A stretch of DNA of 64,000 nt, taken from Labrys wisconsinensis. GTDB taxonomy: Bacteria > Pseudomonadota > Alphaproteobacteria > Rhizobiales > Labraceae. Below, one piece after another: positions 34,626-44,133 of this stretch (its first letter is position 1; each line of letters opens with the position of its first letter). Position numbers and translations under genes: made by a program. The notes under the pieces were generated by a model that worked only from the letters and a program-made list of their open reading frames with translations, was not told the DNA's origin and searched no databases. The DNA lies in contig NZ_JAUSVX010000003.1 of assembly GCF_030814995.1 (NCBI RefSeq), positions 248,001-312,000 on the forward strand. Reading direction: 5' to 3'.

Positions 34626-37193
34626 TCACGCCTCCACCGCGATGCGCGGACGCAGGAGCTCGGCAATGATGTGGGCGGGCCGCGGCGGACTGACATAGTA
34701 GCCCTGCGCCTCGGTGCAGCCCTGCTCGCGCACCTTGTGCATCTGTGCCTCGGTCTCGACCCCTTCGGCCGTGGTGGCCATGCCGAGGCTGGCGCCCAGC
34801 ATCGCCACCGCCTTGACGATGGCGAGGCACCCCTCGGCCTCGCCCAGCTCGCGCACGAAAGATCGGTCGATCTTGATGCGGTCGAAGGGAAAGGCGCGGA
34901 GATAGCTGAGCGAGGAATAGCCGGTGCCGAAATCGTCCATGGCGATGCGCACGCCGAGGCTGCGCAGGTGATGCAGGATCGCCAGCGTCGCCTCGCTGTC
35001 CGCCAGCAAAACCGATTCCGTGATCTCCAGCTCCAGCCGGTTCGGCGCCAGTCCCGTCTCGGCCAGGACGGCCACGACGGTGTGGGCCAGCGTGCGGGAC
35101 TTGAACTGCGCCGCCGACAGGTTGACCGCCACCTTGATGCCGTCCGGCCAGGTCGTCGCCTGGGCGCAGGCGGTGCGCAGCACCCAGGTGCCGAGCGGCA
35201 CGATCAGCCCGAATTCCTCGGCCAGCGGGATGAACTCGGCCGGCGGCACCATGCCGCGTTCGGGGTGGTGCCAGCGCAGCAGCGCCTCGCAGGCGGTGAT
35301 CGCCTCGCTGCGGGCGTCGACCACCGGCTGGTAGTAGACCTCGAACTCCTGGGCCGCCAGCGCCTTGCGGAGGTCGAGCTCGAGCTGGCGCCGCTCGGTG
35401 ACGCGGGCATCCATCGCCCGCTCGAAGAAGCGGCAGATGTTGCGGCCGTCGGACTTGGCGCGGTAGAGCGCCATGTCGGCGTTGCGCAGCAGCAGCTCGG
35501 CCGTCATGCCGTCATCGGGCGCGAAGGCGATGCCGACGCTGGCTCCGATCACCGCCTGGTCGCCGTCGAGGTCGTAAGGCGCCGACACCGCCTCGATGAT
35601 CCGTCGTCCCAGCGCCCCGGCCTGTTGCGGCGTCTCGACCTCGGGCGTCAGCACGACGAACTCGTCGCCGCCCAGGCGCGCCACGGTGTCGTGCTGGCCG
35701 AGGCAGGCCTTCACGCGCTCCGTGGCCTCCTGCAGCAGCCGGTCGCCGGCGGAATGGCCGAGCGTGTCGTTCACCGCCTTGAAGCGGTCGAGGTCGAGGC
35801 AGAGCACGGCCAGGCGCCCGCCGTGCTGCACCCGGCCGAGCGCCTCCTCCATCCGCTCGCGCAGCCGCATGCGGTTGGGCAAGCCGGTCAGGGCGTCGTG
35901 GCTGGCGAGATAGCGGATCTGCGCCTCCGCCCGCAGGGTCTCGGTGATGTCCTCGTGGGTGGCGACATAGCCACCGCCGCCGATGACGGCGTGGCGGATC
36001 TGCACCGTCCGTCCATCGACCAGCGGCACCTGGAAGGCGGCGTTGCGCCCGGCGGCGGTGAGCTCGGCGGTGAGCCGGACATAGTGCTCGAGGTCGACCG
36101 GCGCGTTGCCGATCCTGACGCGGTACTGCAGGATCTCGGCCAGCGGCGTCCCCGGCAGCGTCATCTCGAGCGGCAGGTCGTACATGCCGGCATAGGTCGG
36201 GTTGCACAGGATCATCCGCCGCGCCTCGTCGAAGAGGCAGACGCCGTAGGGCATGTGGACGATGGCCGCGTCGAAGCGCCGGTTCTGCTCGGCCAGCGCC
36301 CGCTCGGCCAGCACGCGCCCCGTCGTATCCTCGCACGTGAAGAGCCAGCCGCCGTCGTGCATCGGCGCATAGGCGATGGTGACGATGCGCCCGTCCGGCA
36401 GATCGCGCTGGAACGCGCCGGCCCGCCCACCGGCAAGACGCTCCTGCCACTGTGCCAGCACCGTTGCGGGATCCGTGTCGCGATGGAGGCCGGCTTCGAA
36501 GGCACGCATCAGGATGTCCTCGCCGCTCATGCCGACGACGACCGCGCCTTCCGCGAGCCCCGTCACCGCATGGATGCGCCGGTTGATCATGCGCACACGA
36601 CGATCCCCGTCGATCAGGATGAGGCCCTGGCGCAGATTGTCGAGCGTCGCCTGGAACAGCTCGGCCTGGGCCGAGAGCTGGCTCTCCTGGGCGAGCAGGC
36701 GGGCGTTCTGCCGGCGGAATTCGCGGTTGGCCGCAAGCAGCGCCCGGTTCGACGCTTCCAGCAGCCGGCGCGCCTCGTCGAAGGCGCTCTCGGCCGAAGT
36801 CCGAGCCAGCAGCCGGCGCAGCAACCGCGCCTCGGCCTCGGTGCCCGGCTCTGCGAAGAAGAGGCGGTTCATCTGCGACGGCGGAAGGTCGCGGTGCGCC
36901 AGGGCTCGCGGCAGGACCAGGACCAGCGCCGGGTCGAGCGCGGCCAGGCGGCTCGCCGTCGCCAGGCCGCCGGCCCGCAGGATGGCGAGCGCGAACGGCC
37001 GACCGGCGGCGAGGGCGCGGCGCAGCGCCTGAAGGGCATGGGGATTGCGGACGGACGCGGCGCCGCGCAAGTCCGCGAGCGCCACGCCGGGTCCGGTCGC
37101 CCCGTCCGCGGGCTGCACGACAAGCACCCTGCACGCCTCGCCCCCGTCTGGGAACGCGCGCCAGATTCCCGCCCTTTCCCTGGACTTCGGCAT
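34626..37193 (-). CDS. PAS-GGDEF-EAL cyclic-di-GMP signalling protein
   Basis: 855 residues, cytoplasmic by lack of membrane helices. An N-terminal region resembling a response-regulator-like or sensory domain (1-130) leads into a coiled-coil (about 140-180), two PAS domains (about 180-290 and 300-415), GGDEF (about 430-590, RLGGDEFVV intact) and EAL (about 605-850: [52 protein letters not shown]). Both catalytic motifs look intact, so it could make and degrade c-di-GMP; often one domain dominates. Single-gene unit, not linked to the catabolic clusters. Confidence 0.92.
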   Translation of the reverse strand: MPKSRERAGIWRAFPDGGEACRVLVVQPADGATGPGVALADLRGAASVRNPHALQALRRALAAGRPFALAILRAGGLATASRLAALDPALVLVLPRALAHRDLPPSQMNRLFFAEPGTEAEARLLRRLLARTSAESAFDEARRLLEASNRALLAANREFRRQNARLLAQESQLSAQAELFQATLDNLRQGLILIDGDRRVRMINRRIHAVTGLAEGAVVVGMSGEDILMRAFEAGLHRDTDPATVLAQWQERLAGGRAGAFQRDLPDGRIVTIAYAPMHDGGWLFTCEDTTGRVLAERALAEQNRRFDAAIVHMPYGVCLFDEARRMILCNPTYAGMYDLPLEMTLPGTPLAEILQYRVRIGNAPVDLEHYVRLTAELTAAGRNAAFQVPLVDGRTVQIRHAVIGGGGYVATHEDITETLRAEAQIRYLASHDALTGLPNRMRLRERMEEALGRVQHGGRLAVLCLDLDRFKAVNDTLGHSAGDRLLQEATERVKACLGQHDTVARLGGDEFVVLTPEVETPQQAGALGRRIIEAVSAPYDLDGDQAVIGASVGIAFAPDDGMTAELLLRNADMALYRAKSDGRNICRFFERAMDARVTERRQLELDLRKALAAQEFEVYYQPVVDARSEAITACEALLRWHHPERGMVPPAEFIPLAEEFGLIVPLGTWVLRTACAQATTWPDGIKVAVNLSAAQFKSRTLAHTVVAVLAETGLAPNRLELEITESVLLADSEATLAILHHLRSLGVRIAMDDFGTGYSSLSYLRAFPFDRIKIDRSFVRELGEAEGCLAIVKAVAMLGASLGMATTAEGVETEAQMHKVREQGCTEAQGYYVSPPRPAHIIAELLRPRIAVEA

Positions 37194-37396
37194 GCGCCGC
37201 CCGTCCGATGTCGCGATCGATCGCGCCAGCTAAGCCGCGACAACCTAACTTTCGGTTACATCGAACGCCTGCAACTATCGGAATTCGTGCAATGGCGACC
37301 GGGCGGCGCCCGCGACACATCGCCCGTGCCGATCATTTGCAATCGGCGACCCGTTGGCGCAGAGAAGCGCCAATCATCACCCGAACGGAGCAAACC

Positions 37397-38749
37397 ATGG
37401 CGCTGATCGACGCCCCCGAGCAAACGGCTGACGGCAAGACCGCGCCCACGGTCTCCTTCGTCTCGCTCGGTTGCCCGAAAGCGCTGGTGGACTCCGAGCG
37501 GATCCTCACCCAGCTGCGCGCCGAAGGCTATGGCATCACCCGCAGCCACCACGGCGCGGACCTCGTCATCGTCAACACCTGCGGCTTCCTCGACAGCGCC
37601 AAGGCGGAATCGCTCGCCGCCATCGGCGATGCCATGGCCGAGAACGGCAAGGTCATCGTCACCGGCTGCATGGGCGCGCAGCCCGAGGAGATCCGCGGCC
37701 ATTTTCCCGGCGTGCTGGCGGTCACCGGCCCGCAGCAATACGAGACCGTGGTCGCGGCCGTGCACGAGGCGGCGCCGCCGGCGCACGACCCCTTCGTCGA
37801 CCTGGTGCCGCCGCAGGGCCTGAAGCTGACGCCGCGCCACTACGCCTATCTGAAGATCTCCGAGGGCTGCAACAACCGCTGCTCCTTCTGCATCATCCCG
37901 CAGCTGCGCGGCGACCTTGTCAGCCGGCCGGCCGCCGAGGTGATGCGCGAGGCGGAGAAGCTGGTGAAGGCGGGCGTCAAGGAGCTGCTCGTCATCAGCC
38001 AGGACACCAGCGCCTATGGCGTCGACATCCGCTATGCCGAAAGCCCTTGGCGTGACCAGCCGCTCAAGGCCAAGTTCGCCGACCTCTCCGGCGCGCTCGG
38101 CGAGCTCGGCGTCTGGGTGCGCATGCACTACGTCTACCCCTACCCCCATGTCGACGAGGTCATCCCGCTGATGGCCGAGCGCAAGATCCTGCCCTATCTC
38201 GACATCCCCTTCCAGCACGCCTCGCCCCGGGTGCTCAAGGCGATGCGCCGGCCGGGCAACCAGGACAAGACCCTGGAGCGCATCCGGCGCTGGCGCGAGA
38301 TCTGCCCGGACATCACGCTGCGCTCGACCTTCATCGTCGGCTTCCCCGGCGAGACGGACGAGGATTTCGAGCTGCTGCTCGACTGGCTCGCCGAAGCCCA
38401 GCTCGACCGCGTCGGCTGCTTCCAATACGAGCCGGTGCAGGGCGCCACCGCCAACGGCCTCGGCCTCGAAGCGGTTCCGGACACGGTCAAGGCGCAGCGC
38501 CACAAGCGCTTCATGGCGGCCCAGCAGGCGATCTCGACCCGCAAGCTCAAGGCCAAGGTCGGCAAGCGCCTGCCCGTCATCATCGATGAGGCCGGCCCGA
38601 GCGTCGCCAAGGGCCGCTCCATGGCCGACGCGCCCGAGATCGACGGCAATGTCTATGTCGCCAGCCGCCGGCCGCTGCGCCAGGGCGACATCGTCACGGT
38701 GAAGATCGAGCGCTCCGACGCCTACGACCTGCACGGGGTGGCGGTGTAG
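37397..38749 (+). CDS. rimO: Ribosomal protein S12 methylthiotransferase
   Basis: 450-residue radical-SAM methylthiotransferase that modifies an aspartate of ribosomal protein S12. N-terminal cluster cysteines C26 ([12 protein letters not shown]), C62 ([10 protein letters not shown]) and C91 (TGCMGA); radical-SAM cysteines C158, C162 and C165 in [13 protein letters not shown]-terminal TRAM domain. The SLGCPKxxVDSE motif separates RimO from MiaB. The ATG at 37397 is chosen because the conserved domain begins about 17 residues later and upstream sequence is not conserved in pattern. Housekeeping gene. Confidence 0.95.
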   Translation: MALIDAPEQTADGKTAPTVSFVSLGCPKALVDSERILTQLRAEGYGITRSHHGADLVIVNTCGFLDSAKAESLAAIGDAMAENGKVIVTGCMGAQPEEIRGHFPGVLAVTGPQQYETVVAAVHEAAPPAHDPFVDLVPPQGLKLTPRHYAYLKISEGCNNRCSFCIIPQLRGDLVSRPAAEVMREAEKLVKAGVKELLVISQDTSAYGVDIRYAESPWRDQPLKAKFADLSGALGELGVWVRMHYVYPYPHVDEVIPLMAERKILPYLDIPFQHASPRVLKAMRRPGNQDKTLERIRRWREICPDITLRSTFIVGFPGETDEDFELLLDWLAEAQLDRVGCFQYEPVQGATANGLGLEAVPDTVKAQRHKRFMAAQQAISTRKLKAKVGKRLPVIIDEAGPSVAKGRSMADAPEIDGNVYVASRRPLRQGDIVTVKIERSDAYDLHGVAV

Positions 38750-38750
38750 G

Positions 38751-38912
38751 CAGGGGCTGCAGCAGCGGGCCGAGCTCTTCCCTCAGCCCCTGCATGACCG
38801 CGCGGACCGCCGGCGCATTGCGCAGGCCCGTGTCGACGATCAGCCAGACGCCGTGGGTGAGAGGCGGCTCGGTACCGGCATGAGGCCAGCCGGCGCAGAG
38901 CGCGGCACCCAC
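38751..38912 (-). pseudogene. Remnant of a LysR-family regulator (C-terminal tail)
   Basis: About 54 codons ending beside the rimO stop. AGTEPPLTHGVWLIVDTGLR followed by NAPAVRAVMQGLREEL matches the extreme C-terminus of LysR co-inducer domains (the PPLTHGxWLxxHPDLRRTPRVRAxMDFL pattern). No other part of a LysR gene is present: the frame is cut at the YihT-like aldolase stop (38916). It therefore marks the place where foreign DNA replaced or joined an older locus. Recognition rests on a short segment. Confidence 0.6.
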
Positions 38913-38915
38913 GCC

Positions 38916-39788
38916 TCAGACGATTCGATCCACCACATCGCATAGCCGCTGCAGACGCGGAATGCTGTCCTTCTCAAGGGCAAGATCCATATCGTCCGCG
39001 CCGATCACAGTTCTCCAAACCGCGCGACCCGCGAGAAAGCCCATGGCGCCTTCCTTGCAGGCCCATTCGACCGCCTGCGGGAAGTCATCCGGCGCGACGC
39101 CGGACGACAGGACGACCCACGGCCCCTCGATGATCCTGGTCAGCTCCGCTGCCTGCTGCCGCACGACCGCCTCGCCACCCTTGCCGTAGTTCGGAACCTC
39201 TGCCTTGTAGAGATCGGCGCCCCTGGCCCCGAGTTCCCTGGCCGCCGCCAGGATGCCAGCCTCGGCATTCCATGACCGGCCGTCGCGCGGCTTGCGCGAG
39301 ACAGGCTCGATGATGCTGACCAGTCCTGCACTCCGGCACCGCGCAATGAAGGCGTCGACCATGGCGATGCGCTTTTCGGCCGATTCATCCGGCCGCCACG
39401 TGACGAGAAGCTTCATGGCGATGCCGCCATCGCGACGCACGATCTCCGGGTCGACTTCCCCGTCGATGACGACATCGCCGACCAGTTCGTCCGCGCTCGC
39501 GATGAAACGATCCGCAGCCGCGATGATCCCGCAACCCGGCGCGACGGCGTTCTCCCGGATCGCACGCGACCAGGCGAATTGTCGGTCGATGAGCACGGCG
39601 GACGCATAAGGGGTGAGCGCCCTCAGCGCCGCGATCTTGAAGTCGGAAAGCTGCTCGTCCGTGACCGGATGGCTCTGCTTCTCCGCGAACATGGCGCGCA
39701 TCGACTCGCGCTGATCGACCGCGAGCATGGCGAAGGCGCCCGAAGGCCGCTTGAGCGAACTGAGTTTCGTAACGGAAGCGGCACCCAT
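38916..39788 (-). CDS. YihT-like class I aldolase (6-deoxy-6-sulfofructose-1-phosphate aldolase family)
   Basis: 290 residues. The N-terminal GAFAMLAVDQRESMRAMFAE, SDFKIAALRALTPYASAVLID, the Schiff-base lysine K195 in GADLYKAEVPNYGKG and GFLAGRAVWRTVIG (R255) follow E. coli YihT nearly throughout, much closer than tagatose-bisphosphate aldolases (LacD). YihT splits sulfofructose 1-phosphate into DHAP and sulfolactaldehyde. ATG at 39788 has GAGGAGAAGG upstream. It is divergent from LacI and the rest of the cluster, which includes a YihV-like kinase, so the two probably act in sequence. Whether the sugar is sulfonated here is not certain. Confidence 0.85.
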   Translation of the reverse strand: MGAASVTKLSSLKRPSGAFAMLAVDQRESMRAMFAEKQSHPVTDEQLSDFKIAALRALTPYASAVLIDRQFAWSRAIRENAVAPGCGIIAAADRFIASADELVGDVVIDGEVDPEIVRRDGGIAMKLLVTWRPDESAEKRIAMVDAFIARCRSAGLVSIIEPVSRKPRDGRSWNAEAGILAAARELGARGADLYKAEVPNYGKGGEAVVRQQAAELTRIIEGPWVVLSSGVAPDDFPQAVEWACKEGAMGFLAGRAVWRTVIGADDMDLALEKDSIPRLQRLCDVVDRIV

Positions 39789-39865
39789 GTCGACCTTCTC
39801 CTCGACGGGACATCGCCCGCCCCTGTTCATTCTTCGGCTCACTCCATAGTCAAGCTTCTGTCAGA

Positions 39866-39910
39866 TGTAAACGTTGACCATGGTCAAAAAATATGATGTA
39901 CACGTTGTCA
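39866..39910. promoter_or_regulatory. Putative LacI-type operators between aldolase and regulator genes
   Basis: TGTAAACGTTGACC (39866-39879) and TGTACACGTTGTCA (39897-39910) match at 11 of 14 positions and are offset by 31 bases, three helical turns, as expected for two dimers or a tetramer. Between them is a perfect 14-base palindrome TTGACCATGGTCAA (39874-39887). The central ACGTT core is common for LacI-family sites. Binding by the LacI protein at 39968 is inference. Confidence 0.5.
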
Positions 39911-39967
39911 TTGGCTCTTCGGGGCAGCGCTAGACCTGACGGGACCCTCGACGGGAGGGAACAATTC

Positions 39968-40978
39968 ATGTCCGCAGACGGCACAAGAAAGCCGCCAAAC
40001 GTGTTCGATGTCGCGAGAGTGTCGGGCGTATCGACGGCAACGGTCTCGCGGGTCTTCACCGGAAAGACCAACCGCGTCGCGCCGGAGACCGTCGAGCGCG
40101 TCACGGCAGCCGCAAAGAGCCTGGGCTACACACCGTCGGAGATCGGCAGGTCGTTGCGGCTCGCGACGACGAAGGTGGTCGTCCTGCTGGTGCCCGATGC
40201 CACGAACGACTTTTGCGCGGATGTGGCGATCTCCCTCGAACAGTCGCTGAAGGGTATCGGGCTTTCGATGGTCCTCGCGAACACCGGGGAGGATCCGGAG
40301 CGACAGGACCAGCTCCTGGACGATGCGGAAGGCCTGCGGCCGCACGCCATCATCCTTCTCGGCGCCATGGATACGCCAAGGCTCCGGCAGGCCGCGCAGT
40401 CCAAGCGAGCGATCATCTTCGTCAATCGCAGGCCGCCGCCGACGATCAAAGGGCCGTTCGTGGGCATCGACAACGAGGCGGCGGGCTACGCGGTGGCGGA
40501 ACACTTCATCAGGCAGGGGTTCTCGGACTGCGCGATCATCCATGGCCCCCGTCGGTATTCGGCCAGCCGCGGCCGTCTGGAAGGCTTCCTGCGCTGTCTC
40601 TCCGAACGCGGGATCGACACGGGGTCGGTGCGGCAGATCGAGAGCGCCCTCACCATGGAAGCAGGCTACAAGCACGGCCTTGCGCTGCTTCGAGCCGACC
40701 ATCCGCCGCGCGCCGTCTTCTGCGGCAACGACATGATCGCCTATGGCATCAACCGCGCCGCCACCGAAACCGGCGCACGGGTTCCCGAGGATGTCGCGAT
40801 CTGCGGCTTCGACGATAACCGCGTCAATGACTGGCTGGCGCCCTGGCTGACGACAGTGCGTGTTCCAGCTCTGGATTTCGGTCCAGCGGTGATCTCCCTG
40901 CTAAACGACCAAGAAGCAATGCCGAAGACGAGCGAAGTCATACTGCCGTTTTCGATGACGATCCGCAAATCGGCTTGA
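39968..40978 (+). CDS. LacI-family transcriptional regulator
   Basis: 336 residues. Helix-turn-helix NVFDVARVSGVSTATVSRVFTGKTNRVAPETVERV, hinge ARSLRLATTKVVVLLVPD-type sequence, and periplasmic-binding-protein-like sensor domain (FVGIDNEAAGYAVAEHFIRQG, FCGNDMIAYGINRAA, VAICGFDD). The ATG at 39968 is chosen for GGGAGGGAA five bases upstream; a longer frame begins at 39893 inside the operator region. It should repress the divergent aldolase and the plus-strand transporter-kinase operon until the sugar or a phosphate ester binds. Confidence 0.9.
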   Translation: MSADGTRKPPNVFDVARVSGVSTATVSRVFTGKTNRVAPETVERVTAAAKSLGYTPSEIGRSLRLATTKVVVLLVPDATNDFCADVAISLEQSLKGIGLSMVLANTGEDPERQDQLLDDAEGLRPHAIILLGAMDTPRLRQAAQSKRAIIFVNRRPPPTIKGPFVGIDNEAAGYAVAEHFIRQGFSDCAIIHGPRRYSASRGRLEGFLRCLSERGIDTGSVRQIESALTMEAGYKHGLALLRADHPPRAVFCGNDMIAYGINRAATETGARVPEDVAICGFDDNRVNDWLAPWLTTVRVPALDFGPAVISLLNDQEAMPKTSEVILPFSMTIRKSA

Positions 40979-41073
40979 GCAATTTCAAGCTGCAGTCAGC
41001 CTGCCGGGCCATGCCCTGCGCAGACAATGGAATAGTGCGCGCAAAAAGCGCGCCTTTGACGAGGAGGGAATGC

Positions 41074-42399
41074 ATGAAGACGTTACTTCTATCGACGATG
41101 CTCGCCCTTGGCGCATTCGCCGCCAATGCAACAGATATCACCGTGGCCACCGTCAACAATCCCGACATGGCCTTGATGGAGAAGTTGAGCACCGAGTTCA
41201 CGAAGGCCCATCCCGACATCACCGTGAAGTTCGTCGTGCTTCCGGATGCGGTGCTACGCCAGAACATCACGCAAGACGTCGCGGTCGGCGGCGGCCGCTA
41301 TGACATCGTCACCGTAGGGCCGTTCGAGGTTCAGGCCGGATGGGTCACCAACAAATGGCTGGCCCCCCTGACCCCCATGTTCGACAGCCTGCCTGCCGAA
41401 GCCAAGGCGAAGTATGACCTTGACGATCTCATCCCGACCATCCGTGGCGCGATGACGGTGGACGACGAGCTCTATGGCCTGCCGTTCTACGGCGAGAGCT
41501 CCTTCACGATGTACCGCAAGGATCTCTTCGAAAAGGCAGGGATCGAGATGCCGGACCAGCCGACCTGGACCCAGGTCGCCGAGGCGGCCTGCAAGCTGAA
41601 CGATCCGGCGAACGGCATCTACGGCATCGCCATGAAGGGCGTCCCGGACTATGGCCAGTTGGCTCCCTTCATCACCTTCATGCATTCCTATGGCGCGAAA
41701 TGGTTCGACGAGACGTGGCAGCCGCAGATCAACAGCCCGGCCTTCAAGAAAGCCTTCACCGCCTATACCGACCTCGTGAAGACGTGTGGTGCGCCTGGAG
41801 CACCGAGCATCGGGTTCAACGAAGCCTTGACGCTGATGAGCCAAGGGAAGGCCGCGATCTGGGTCGACGCGACGGTCGCCGCCGGGTTCCTGGCGGACGA
41901 GAAGACCTCGAAGGTCGCCGGCAAGATCGGCTACGCGGAAGCTCCCACCGAAGGTTCCAGGAACGGCTCCGCCTGGCTCTACACCTGGGCGCTGGCGATC
42001 GTGAACAGCTCCAAGCAAAAGGATGCCAGCTTCGAGTTCATCCGGTGGGCGACGTCCAAGGACTATGTCGACCTCGTTGCCAGGACCGAGGGCGCCCTGC
42101 GCATTCCCCCCGGCACGCGCACGTCGACCTACTCTCGGGCTGACTATGTCAAGGCAGCTCCCTTTGCGCCGGTCGTGCTGAAGGCCATCCAGGCCGCCGA
42201 CATGAAGAAGCCCGCGAAGGATCCTGTGCCTTACACCGGCACGGCGCAGGTCAACATCCCGGAATATGCCGCCTGGGCCGCCGAGTTCGGCCAGAACTTT
42301 TCCGCGGTCATCGCCGGAAGCCTGACGGTCGACGAGGCGCTCGATCGCTCCCAGCAGGCCGCCGAGCGGGTCATGACCGACGCCGGCTATATCAAGTAA
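41074..42399 (+). CDS. ABC transporter sugar-binding protein (sorbitol/polyol-type, family 1)
   Basis: 441 residues. Signal peptide MKTLLLSTMLALGAFAANAT. The mature protein follows the bacterial family-1 solute-binding pattern (VNNPDMALMEKLSTEF, YDIVTVGPFEVQAGWV, DDELYGLPFYGESSFTMYRKDL), close to mannitol/sorbitol-type proteins such as SmoE. ATG at 41074 has GAGGAGGG upstream. First gene of the plus-strand operon with two permeases and a YihV-like kinase; expected ligand is the sugar attacked by that kinase after isomerisation, possibly a sulfonated hexose or its glyceride. Confidence 0.85.
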   Translation: MKTLLLSTMLALGAFAANATDITVATVNNPDMALMEKLSTEFTKAHPDITVKFVVLPDAVLRQNITQDVAVGGGRYDIVTVGPFEVQAGWVTNKWLAPLTPMFDSLPAEAKAKYDLDDLIPTIRGAMTVDDELYGLPFYGESSFTMYRKDLFEKAGIEMPDQPTWTQVAEAACKLNDPANGIYGIAMKGVPDYGQLAPFITFMHSYGAKWFDETWQPQINSPAFKKAFTAYTDLVKTCGAPGAPSIGFNEALTLMSQGKAAIWVDATVAAGFLADEKTSKVAGKIGYAEAPTEGSRNGSAWLYTWALAIVNSSKQKDASFEFIRWATSKDYVDLVARTEGALRIPPGTRTSTYSRADYVKAAPFAPVVLKAIQAADMKKPAKDPVPYTGTAQVNIPEYAAWAAEFGQNFSAVIAGSLTVDEALDRSQQAAERVMTDAGYIK

Positions 42400-42414
42400 A
42401 AGGAAGAGGCGGTC

Positions 42415-43314
42415 GTGACAGCCATCACCATGAGCGCGGCCCGACCGGGCCGCCTCGCACCCTCGAGATGGGCGACATGGCCCGCCGTGACGTATCTGAT
42501 CGTCACGACACAGATCCCGCTGGTCGCGACGCTCTACCTGAGCCTGCATTCCTGGAACCTGCTCTATCCCGCAAGACCGCTGCGCTTCGTGGGGTGGGCG
42601 AACTACACCTTCGTCTTCTCCGATCCGGTGTTCCGGATGGCCATCGGCAACACCGTCCTGTTCACGGTGAGCGTGGCGATCGCGACGACGCTGATCGGTC
42701 TCGGCCTGGCCTTGCTCGTGAATCGCCTGACATTCGGCAGGGGTCTGGCGTATTCGCTCCTGTTTGCCCCGTTCCTCATCATGGAGACGGTCAGTCCGAT
42801 CATCTGGAAGAACATGATCCTCAATCCGATCTACGGATTGTTGAACTTCGCGCTGACGTCGATCGGCCTCGCCCCTGTCGACCTCATCACGAATGCACCG
42901 AAGTTCGCCGTCATGCTCATGATCGTCTGGCAGTGGTCGCCGTTCATGATGCTGATCCTCCTCGCCGGGCTGCAATCCGTGTCGCAGGAGACGATCGAGG
43001 CGGCAAAAATCGATGGCGCCAATCCCTGGAACCAGTTCCTTCACATCACCTTGCCGCACCTCGTTCCCTATCTCTGCGTCGGCATGCTGATCGAGGCGAT
43101 CCTGATCCTCCCGGTATTTGGCCCGATCTATGTCGGCACCTATGGCGGTCCGGGCAACCAGACCACCAATCTCATGTTCGCGGTCTACCGGATGCTGACC
43201 GAGCAATACGAGATCGGCCGCGCCGCCGCCGGCGGCATCATCACGGCCGTCATGACCACGATCGTCTCGCTCGCGCTCCTCGCCTATGTGCGCCCTTACA
43301 TGGAAAGGCACTGA
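42415..43314 (+). CDS. ABC transporter permease (sugar, MalF-like)
   Basis: 299 residues beginning with GTG at 42415, after AGGAAGAGG; an ATG at 42430 is the alternative. Six hydrophobic segments are visible and the coupling loop is EAAKIDGANPWNQFLHITLPHLVP. It forms the membrane channel with the next permease. The binding-protein gene is 15 bases upstream. Confidence 0.88.
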   Translation: MTAITMSAARPGRLAPSRWATWPAVTYLIVTTQIPLVATLYLSLHSWNLLYPARPLRFVGWANYTFVFSDPVFRMAIGNTVLFTVSVAIATTLIGLGLALLVNRLTFGRGLAYSLLFAPFLIMETVSPIIWKNMILNPIYGLLNFALTSIGLAPVDLITNAPKFAVMLMIVWQWSPFMMLILLAGLQSVSQETIEAAKIDGANPWNQFLHITLPHLVPYLCVGMLIEAILILPVFGPIYVGTYGGPGNQTTNLMFAVYRMLTEQYEIGRAAAGGIITAVMTTIVSLALLAYVRPYMERH

Positions 43315-43317
43315 GCC

Positions 43318-44133
43318 ATGCGGTCCTCGCGACGCCAGATCGGGCCGGCGGCCCTGACCTTCCTGGTCGCCGGCGCCATGTGCTTCCCGATCCTCTGGAC
43401 GTTCTTCACCGGGTTCAAGAACGAGCCGGATGCGATTGCGATGCCGCCGACGGTGTTCGTGCCGCTGACCCTGGAACATTATGAAGGCGCATTGACCGGG
43501 AACTATCCGCACTATCTGGCCAACACGTTGATCGCGGTGGTCGGCTCGATCCTCGCCGCCTTCGCCCTCGGACTGCCCGCGGCCTACAAGCTCGCCTTCT
43601 TTCCCGGTCGGAAGGCGAACGACATCCTGTTTTTCGCGCTCTCGACACGCTTCATGCCGGGCGTCGCCGTCATCGTGCCGATCTTCCTGCTCTATGCCAA
43701 GACAGGACTGATCGACAGTTTGACCGGCCTCGTGATCATGTATACGACGCTGAACATTCCCATCGTCATCTGGCTCATGCGGTCCTTCTTCAAGGACATT
43801 CCCTACGAGCTGGTCGAAGCCGCCCTGATGGAGGGCGCAGGTCATCGTGCAATCTTTTTCGAGCTTGTCCTGCCGCTCGCAAAGGCGGGCCTGGCGACGA
43901 CGACGTTCCTTCTGCTCATCCTGACCTGGAACGAGTTCTTCTTCGCGGTGAACCTCTCGGGTCACGGCGCAGCGACGCTGCCCGTCTACATGGCGTCGTT
44001 CTTCACGTCGGAAGGGCAGAGCTGGGCCCGGATGTCGGCAGCGGCGATCCTGGCGGTGCTGCCCGTCCTCGCCGTCGGATGGATCGCCTCCCGCGCCCTG
44101 ATCAAGGGCACGCTGTCCGGAGCGGTGAAATGA
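43318..44133 (+). CDS. ABC transporter permease (sugar, MalG-like)
   Basis: 271 residues. Leading hydrophobic segment IGPAALTFLVAGAMCFPILWT and the coupling loop ELVEAALMEGAGHRAIFFELVLPLAKAG are family-typical. Begins 3 bases after the partner permease and overlaps the kinase start by 4 bases (ATGA). No ATPase gene is found in this cluster, so the importer must borrow a MsmK/UgpC-like ATPase from elsewhere in the genome. Confidence 0.88.
   Translation: MRSSRRQIGPAALTFLVAGAMCFPILWTFFTGFKNEPDAIAMPPTVFVPLTLEHYEGALTGNYPHYLANTLIAVVGSILAAFALGLPAAYKLAFFPGRKANDILFFALSTRFMPGVAVIVPIFLLYAKTGLIDSLTGLVIMYTTLNIPIVIWLMRSFFKDIPYELVEAALMEGAGHRAIFFELVLPLAKAGLATTTFLLLILTWNEFFFAVNLSGHGAATLPVYMASFFTSEGQSWARMSAAAILAVLPVLAVGWIASRALIKGTLSGAVK

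Noticed and set aside
38916-39788. Tagatose-1,6-bisphosphate aldolase (LacD)
   Set aside because: Same superfamily, but the GAFAMLAVDQRESMRAMF and ADLYKAEVPNYGKG segments follow YihT more closely, and a YihV-like kinase is in the same cluster.
41254-43965. A 903-codon minus-strand open frame opposite the sugar transporter genes
   Set aside because: Low-complexity charged sequence (repeated Arg, Asp, Glu, His) and exact antisense overlap with three recognisable ABC components.
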